Source of the DNA: Helicostylum pulchrum
Lineage: Eukaryota; Mucoromycota; Mucoromycetes; Mucorales; Mucoraceae
Direction: 5' to 3'
Assembly (NCBI GenBank): GCA_025677825.1
Contig: JAIXMO010000013.1
Coordinates: 186,001-250,000 of the forward strand
DNA: 64,000 nt
The notes below the pieces were generated by a model. That model saw nothing but the letters and a program-made list of their open reading frames with translations, was not told the origin of the DNA and did not search any database. A program made the translations under genes and the position numbers. The stretch's first letter is position 1; every line of letters starts with the position of its first letter. Below are positions 57,802 to 64,000 of this stretch, piece after piece.

Positions 57802-58456
57802 ATGGATAACGAAAATACAAATACTACAACACCAGTACTTTGTACCGCTGGTTGTGGATTCTTTGGTAATGCGTCTTTTAACAATATGTGTTCTAGGTGC
57901 TATAAAACAAAGTCATTGTCGTCGTCGTCGCCATCTGCAGAAGTCAATTCACCCATCTCTAAAGATGATACAACAATAATACCAGCTATTGAGAAATCCA
58001 GAAAACATCTTCGAAGTCCCTCGCCAGAGAGCTCGAGAACAAATAGTGCTCCTGCATCTTCAATAGGTTCACCTGCACATATAACTACCGATGAAAAACC
58101 TGTTCAAGCAAACAAGGGAAGATGCTTTAAATGTAGATCAAAGGTAATAAATAATAGGTATTTTTTTATTATTATTGTTGTACTTATATTTCTGTTGTTG
58201 TAGGTTCCTTTAGCTAAGCAAGCGGCAAATAAGTGTAGATGTGGGTATGTGTTTTGTGATACTCATCGTTATCCTGATAGACATGATTGTGATATTGATT
58301 ATGCAAAAATGGACAGAGGTAAAAAAAAAAAATTATGTTGTACTGTGTTTTTTATTTTATTCATCTTTTATTATAGAAATACTTGCAAAAAATAACCCAA
58401 AGCTTCATGAACGACCTAGAGGAGGAAGATCATTTCAACGTATTGACAGTCTATAG
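57802..58456 (+). CDS. A20/AN1 zinc-finger protein (ZFAND5/6, stress-associated)
   Basis: Three exons, about 178 residues. N-terminal A20 finger: LCTAGCGFFGNASFNNMCS with RCYK (CxxxC...CxxC). Ser/Pro-rich linker (HLRSPSPESSRTNSAPASS). C-terminal AN1 finger: GRCFKCRSKVPLAKQAANKC, CGYVFCDTHRYPDRHDCD, complete Cys/His set. This A20-AN1 pair is typical of ubiquitin-binding stress proteins that act with the proteasome. It ends RGGRSFQRIDSL. Short introns lie within and after the AN1 finger. Starts 149 bases after the end of SMN on the same strand. Confidence 0.9.
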
Positions 58457-59082
58457 TTACTTTTTGTAAAAAATAAAATAAAAACCCTCCTCCATTTTCA
58501 TAATATCTTTGTCATTCTATCCTGTGCGTAATGTCAATCACATGCTCCCCTTTTTCCGGTATTTGTGTATACTTTATAATTGCAGTGTCCATATTTTTGT
58601 ACGTTAATAAAAGAAAAACTCGTTTTTTTATTAGAATGTCTGTACTCATTTACACGTTTCCAATTCAATTTTTACAGCCGGAAACCATACCGTATTGGAA
58701 GCAACTGAGATATTTTAGGTACGATAAACGATCAAAGTGAAGGCTGAGAATGTAGTAAATACCCACCCATCATTGTTAAATCGACTCAAAAATTTATAGT
58801 GACTCTCCCTTATTATGAATTATAGTTATTAGCTTACTTTTGAAATCGCCAACGTCTGTTGCGCCTTTTGAGTACTGGCGTCACATCAATAAGAGGTTGT
58901 TTAAGTAAGAAATAATGCATTTTTTTTTATTGTTATTATTATTGTTATCATTATATATTTGTTATTAACTAGTGAAATGTGGTATCTTGATGAAATGAAA
59001 AAGTGCATGAAAGTGTCACTTTAGGGAGGGGGGAAGGGGAGGGAAAGAGGAGGAGGAGGAGGAGGTAAACAACGCGTATTTA
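58457..59082. other. intergenic, convergent gene ends, polypurine tract
   Basis: 3' ends of the AN1 and bHLH genes. 59021-59067 is almost pure G and A, including five GGA units. No gene seen. Confidence 0.5.
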
Positions 59083-60458
59083 TTACCTTGGACCTCTTTC
59101 TCTTTTAATCATATCAATCTCTCTTCTTAGATCAGAGACTTCATTCTCCAAGTCATAATCTCTGCGTTTTAATAACGAAATGTATTCGACAGCTAAAAGT
59201 ACAAAAAATTATTAAATTCCTGCAAAATATATATATTGCGTATGTGTGTATACCTTTGCTAAGAATTTCCCATTTACTTGTCTTCATGTTCTTTTCGACA
59301 GGTAAAGAATCCCTCAACTCGTCAAACAACTCCTTCATTTCCTTTCTTCTTTTCCTTTCAGCCAGTTTATGACTGACGCGTAACTCGGGGCTTCGAGAGT
59401 AAGGACTCTCTTTACGCTTCTCTTCATCACTTGCTACAGACCCACGTCTAGAAAGAGATTGTCTTATATTGTTTTTTAATGTTACAGCAGGCATGGAAGC
59501 TCTTCTGACCAACAATTGCTCCATGGAAGGTATACTACCACTACTACCGCCACTGTCTTCTGTGTATTTACGTCGATTGACATTTAATCTTTGCTGTTGT
59601 TGTTGATATCGATGTGTGTTAGTTTCATGCATCATCTCCTGATGATATCCCACGTTACTCAATGCCGATTGAGGTGGGCTAGGAGGTGCAGAATAAGTTC
59701 CAAAATTAGGTGATTCCTGAATTGTTGCAGGAAAGCGAAATCCTTTTTTTTTTGTTACCTTTATTAGTATATTATTTTATAAATCAATATTATTGTGTGT
59801 GTGTAGCTTACCTCGGTACTTTGCATTGTTTCGTGGTGTATTACTTTCGGCAGTTGCAATTGAATGTCTACGTTGGTATGGGTCGTAAAGTGGATGAGGT
59901 GTGACGGAAGGTGGTTGGTTGAGAGGTAATGAGTCTCGTCTACCATAGTCATCGTATCCTCGCTTAGATGGAAATGTGTAGGGCGAAGGTGAAGGTGATC
60001 TGGACGGGTACTCGTATTCGGTAGCAAGGGATCCTCTTCGACTGACGACAGTTGAGTTGGGTAACGGTAGATTGTTCATATCGGTAATTGATGGTCGGCG
60101 GTAATTGTGATATGAATTGTTATTCTCTCTAGCATAAAATTGTTGTTGTGTATGAGGTTCCAGGGGTGAAAGTACTTTATGAGGAGAAACAGACATGTCC
60201 GACATGCGGTGTCGAATATAGTCATCGTTGGTTTGCATAGAAGGCAGATCTTTTTTTTTTTTTTTGTGGTAAAAAAAAGGGGGGTATTAAGATACAAGAG
60301 CAAAAAAAAACGAGAAAAAAAAATTATGTACCTTGATGAGACCCTTTTCTTTCATATGGTTCATCCACTACCATCTTGTCTTCTTCTACAGAAGTTCGTA
60401 ATAAGTTTCTTGCTGGTGGTAAAATAAAGCCTGTATTTTCAGGACGTACTGTATCCAT
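59083..60458 (-). CDS. bHLH transcription factor
   Basis: About 390 residues. Disordered Ser/Pro/Gln-rich N-terminal two thirds ([29 protein letters not shown]). A basic helix-loop-helix near the C-terminus: basic region [20 protein letters not shown] (H-x3-E-x-x-R spacing, here HKLAERKRR, favouring E-box binding), helix 1 and loop [16 protein letters not shown], helix 2 [18 protein letters not shown] joined by an intron at SK/AV, then a short leucine-zipper-like coil [20 protein letters not shown] ending RGPR. Start ATG 60458 ([18 protein letters not shown]). Target genes unknown. Repeated RRGS/RRxS sites could be kinase targets. Confidence 0.85.
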
Positions 60459-60467
60459 TTATGTTTG

Positions 60468-60504
<37 letters not shown>

Positions 60505-61181
60505 AAAGAAAGAATAAAAAAAATGCGTATATGCTGAATTCCATAACATTCATAAACAATTGTAATATAGGTTGCAATGGCAAGGAGGACAGTCACGAAC
60601 AAGATTGTATACAACTCTGTGCCCCTTTCATAGGTTACTTATTCCCCTTCTGCTGTAACAACCCCTCCTACTATCTCCATCTCTTTTTTTGTTTCTTTTT
60701 TTTATACTAAAAACAGGATGTAATTGTTGTTTTTTTTTCTCTGTTTTTAAAAAAAACGTTTTTTTTTTAAAAAAAAAGTGTTTACAAGTTTAAATGAATG
60801 TTTGTTTGTTTTCTTTATATAGACATAAAAGAGCAAGGTAAAAACATAGTCTTACTCCTTGATACATGTAAAAGAGAGTTTTTTTTTTGTAAGGCCCCTG
60901 CTTTCATTTTGAATACACAACAGTTTTTTTTTTCGTACATACAACTGCCTGTGCATTTTTTACATATAATTATAATGTGACATAGTTCGTATATAAAGAT
61001 TCACTTTCTGACCCGCATTACTTTTTTCTTTCTTTTCACTCTTTTTTTTTTGTGTTTTAAAGGAGTAAAGAAAACCTCTTGGCCAAGTGTCAACAAATAA
61101 TAAATATTTCTTCTCCCTTTTATAATATCTCACACACAGACATTTAAATAAAACATTTGATAGCTTTATTTTATTTTATTT
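60459..61181. other. intergenic, bHLH promoter and M13 3' end
   Basis: Very T- and A-rich, with an A run at 60477-60501 and several T/A palindromic runs (60746-60777). No gene recognised. Confidence 0.4.
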
Positions 61182-63603
61182 TTACCAAAGCTCACATTTA
61201 TCTACTGGATTCATGGGAGTTCCAGAAGCACATTGGAATACTTGAGCAAAGGTATTCGAGTTTTGAACTGCGCCATTGACACGCCATTTAGCAGGTGAAT
61301 GTTCATCCGTAAGAACCTATCAAAATTATATATTAGCAAATAAAAAAAAAGAGGAGTTTGGGGTTTTACTTACACCCTTTTTAGCTTGAGCAGGTGTAGC
61401 TTTATTACACCAGATACGACCAAAATTAACGAAGAACAATTGTTCAGGAGACAAGTTATCCAAACCAGGTAAACGAACGTTATTATATACTTTACTCTCC
61501 TTATCACTATCATATCTTTGCTTCCAAGCAATATAAGCTTCACCTAAACCTCCATTATCAGCCAAGTTTTCTCCCAAAGTAAATTTACCATTGACATGAA
61601 TAGCTTCTCCCTTTTCATCCGTCATGGTAAAGTTATTGTATTGTTTAACAAAACAATTGGCCTTTTGGTCAAATTGAACTGCAGTTTCGTTTGTCCACCA
61701 TTGTACTAGTTTACCTTCTGCATCAAAGTGTCTACCTTGATTATCAAAACCGTGCTATAAATAATTAAGGTTTTAGCAAACAAAATAAAAGAGGGAGTAA
61801 AATAATAACGTACAGTTAACTCATGACCAACTACTACACCAATACCACCATAATTTAAATAATCAGGATAATTACTACCAAAGAAAGGGTTTTGTAAAAT
61901 GCCAGCGGGGAACACAATCTCATTAAAAGAAGGGTTAAAATAAGCATTGACTTCTTGTGGGTTCATCAACCACTTTGAGCGATCAGGAGTCTTTCCAATT
62001 TGCCTCCAATCTTGCAAAGTTGAAAACTGTCTTGCACTCACATAATTGCCAAAATAATCTTTGGGGCTCATATTAAGTTCGCCATAATAAGCAGATAAAG
62101 AAACAGGAGACATCAAGTTGGGAGAATTGTCAGGATAACCAACCTTACGAATCAATTTATCCACTTTTTCGATCGCCTTTTCACGTGTAGTAGCATCAAG
62201 CCATTCTAATTCGGGAAGTCTATCCACAAACACTTGTTTAATAGAGTTTACGAACTCGTCTGCTCGCTTTTTAGCGTCCCCACCAAATTTATCAATCACG
62301 TAGTATCTACCGGCCAAGAAGCCAAGGGACCCGTTGACTTCATCAAGGCAGGTGTCCCAGCGAGGCTTGATCGATTTAGGATCTGTGCCGATTAATTTAG
62401 CGTTCAAGCGACGAATGGGTGTACGCACTTGTTCAGCCAATGCGTCAGAGTAGGACAAGACCGTACGCCAGATAAAATAAGCTTGTAAAGTACGTTGGCT
62501 CTCCTTTTCCAAAAGCTCAGAAGAAACACGACGAATGAATTCAGGTGAAGTGACTACGATTTTACCCGGATGAGGAGCGTTAGGAGGTGATAAATGAGAG
62601 ACATAGAGTCCCCAATCAACGGCCGGTGCAATCTTTGATAGTTCGGATAAGGTCATGGGGTTGTAAGTAATCTCGGGGTCTTGATAGTATTCAGGTAAAT
62701 GACTAATTTCCGCCAACTTTTTTTCAAAGTCAACAATTAAACGAGCAGTAATGTCTGCACTGTGTTTATCCCAATCCTTTTCTGAACGGAAAATAACGTT
62801 AAGAGTATCGACAATGGTATCATATAATGTCTCGACAGTGTCTTGTTGTGTGTAGTATATCTTGGAGGGCAAAGTAAGGCCGGATTGGTATAGTTGAAGC
62901 GAGTTGACGGTAGGGTCCTTGGGATCGGCATCGACAATGATTTGAAATAAGGCACCAATATCGCGTTTAGCTAAAAAGGATAAGGTTTGGGTCAAGCGGC
63001 GTAATTCAGAAGAGTCACCGTTGCCTTTGGTAGGATATAGATCACGAAGTTCTTTTAAAAGGGGTAAAATAGGTTCGGTACCATGACTATCAATCAGGTT
63101 TTCGTTCATACAACTATCAAATAAGCTCTTGGCCTTTTCAAAGTTTTGCTTGTCGATAACTTTTTCAGGGTCGGGGAGTTGGCTGTTGGGTGAGTGCGTG
63201 CGCTCGTAAAAGTCTTCAAAGGAGCCGGATAAGATGCCACGTACAATATCCTTGTTTTGGTCGCGTAATAAGACAAATGAGTTGATGGAGGATTTACCGT
63301 CTGGGATTTCGTGGTGCTTTTCCCAGTTATTACCTAAGAATTTTTTTGGTTCTTTAGTTTAGTTATTTTGTTAAATTATACTCCCTTCAATCAACTTACA
63401 TGTATATTGATAAAAGTCTTCACAAGGATTTAAAGTCATATCAATATCCTAATGTTTTCATCGCTCAATTTATGTAATTATATAATACAAGTTACGTTAT
63501 ATCTCTTACCTGCAAGATTTGTGCTGCTGTCAATACACAATCAGGTGTTAAACAAACAGGCTAAAGAGATAAATTAATTTTTTTTTCTCACACAGCAACA
63601 CCC

Positions 63604-63634
<31 letters not shown>

Positions 63635-63877
63635 TACAGAAGTGCTATTACTAGGAGGTGCAGGTACAGAGGGAGCAGGTTTCTCCTCATAAACACGTCT
63701 TGTATAAAGACCGGCAAGAACACATAAAACAATAAAAAAAGTGGTAGCTAAAGCAAACAGAACTTTTTCTAAAAGCGTGAACTTTCCGTCTTGTAAGCGA
63801 TTAGAACGAGACGTCGAGACCTGATCTTGATCTTGTGGTTCGCCGTCTCTTAATAGAGGTTCTCTTTCTGTGCTCAT
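61182..63877 (-). CDS. M13 family zinc metallopeptidase (neprilysin/ECE-like)
   Basis: Type II membrane ectopeptidase, about 750 residues in seven exons. Cytosolic tail (STEREPLLRDGEPQDQDQ), one transmembrane helix (VLFALATTFFIVLCVLAGLY), then the lumenal M13 fold. CLTPDCVLTAAQIL and MTLNPCEDFYQYTCNNWEKH are the N-terminal cysteine region. The NAYFNP motif is present (VNAYFNPSFNEIVFPAGIL). Zinc site HELTH is split by an intron (VVGHELT / HGFDNQGR). The third ligand lies in GENLADNGGLGEAYIAW (ExxxD). The C-terminus PMNPVDKCELW matches the family end CxxW. All catalytic residues are intact. The intron after exon 1 holds a run of about 30 A. Likely acts at the cell surface or in the endomembrane lumen. 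Confidence 0.92.
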
Positions 63878-64000
63878 GGAAGGAAACCTTACTTTTTAGA
63901 AGCGTTTTAAAAGAAATAAAAAAAGATAAGAGAAAAAAGGAAATAAATACCAGTAAAAAAGGGGAGGTGCTTTAAATAGTTTTTATTTTTAAGCTTCAAA
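63878..64000. other. M13 upstream region, window end
   Basis: Short AT-rich sequence upstream of the peptidase start; no element identified. Confidence 0.4.

Overview
This window is nuclear DNA from a filamentous fungus, most likely an early-diverging one (Mucoromycota, probably a Mucorales-type genome). That placement is inferred from several things seen here. The DNA is AT-rich with long A/T runs. Nearly every gene is split by many short introns that start GTA and carry CTAAC-like branch points. The gene set mixes fungal families (Tup1, Ist2/anoctamin, Dal5-type permease, fungal tRNA ligase) with genes often lost in yeasts (SMN, a FANCE-like protein, a TMEM70-like protein). No bacterial operon, CRISPR array, rRNA or convincing tRNA was seen.

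Layout. 1.4-6.4 kb: UMP1 proteasome maturation factor (+), then a biotin-dependent acyl-CoA carboxylase alpha subunit (-) and the co-chaperone SGT1 (-). 6.8-8.9 kb: a decayed F-box/LRR gene flanked by a dispersed repeat (called R1 here). 9.1-11.8 kb: anoctamin (-). 11.8-17.4 kb: accessory DNA with a Harbinger-like MITE, a stop-interrupted ORF and R1/R2 repeats. 17.4-19.6 kb: an RGS protein and a TMEM70-like mitochondrial protein (both -). 19.9-22.4 kb: a possible small spliced gene and the one intact F-box/LRR gene (+). 23.0-25.2 kb: a PA-TM-RING ubiquitin ligase (-). 26.8-27.4 kb: a DUF202 membrane protein (+). 28.1-30.9 kb: a FANCE-like protein, a tiny ORF and a stand-alone tRNA-ligase domain (all -). 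33.2-35.1 kb: an MFS permease (+). 35.6-37.3 kb: a second decayed F-box copy. 37.9-40.4 kb: acetyl-CoA synthetase (-). 40.4-45.7 kb: gene-poor DNA with coding relics. 45.75-48.05 kb: TUP1 (+). 48.9-51.0 kb: TAH18 diflavin reductase (-). 51.0-53.3 kb: repeats and relics. 53.3-55.4 kb: Vac1/Pep7-like double FYVE protein (+). 55.4-56.9 kb: relics of a possible recombinase-like ORF and of a Helitron/PIF1-type helicase. 57.0-58.5 kb: SMN and an AN1 zinc-finger protein (+). 59.1-60.5 kb: a bHLH transcription factor (-). 61.2-63.9 kb: an M13 metallopeptidase (-).

The housekeeping genes show no functional clustering. Acetyl-CoA synthetase and TUP1 face each other across a shared 5.4 kb upstream region, which may matter for carbon-source control. 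The most distinctive structure is the F-box/LRR family: one intact and two broken copies, each next to pieces of the modular repeat R1, with gene-free R1 copies elsewhere. This looks like a lineage-specific gene family that spreads by duplication and then decays. All names come from reading motifs; no database search was run.
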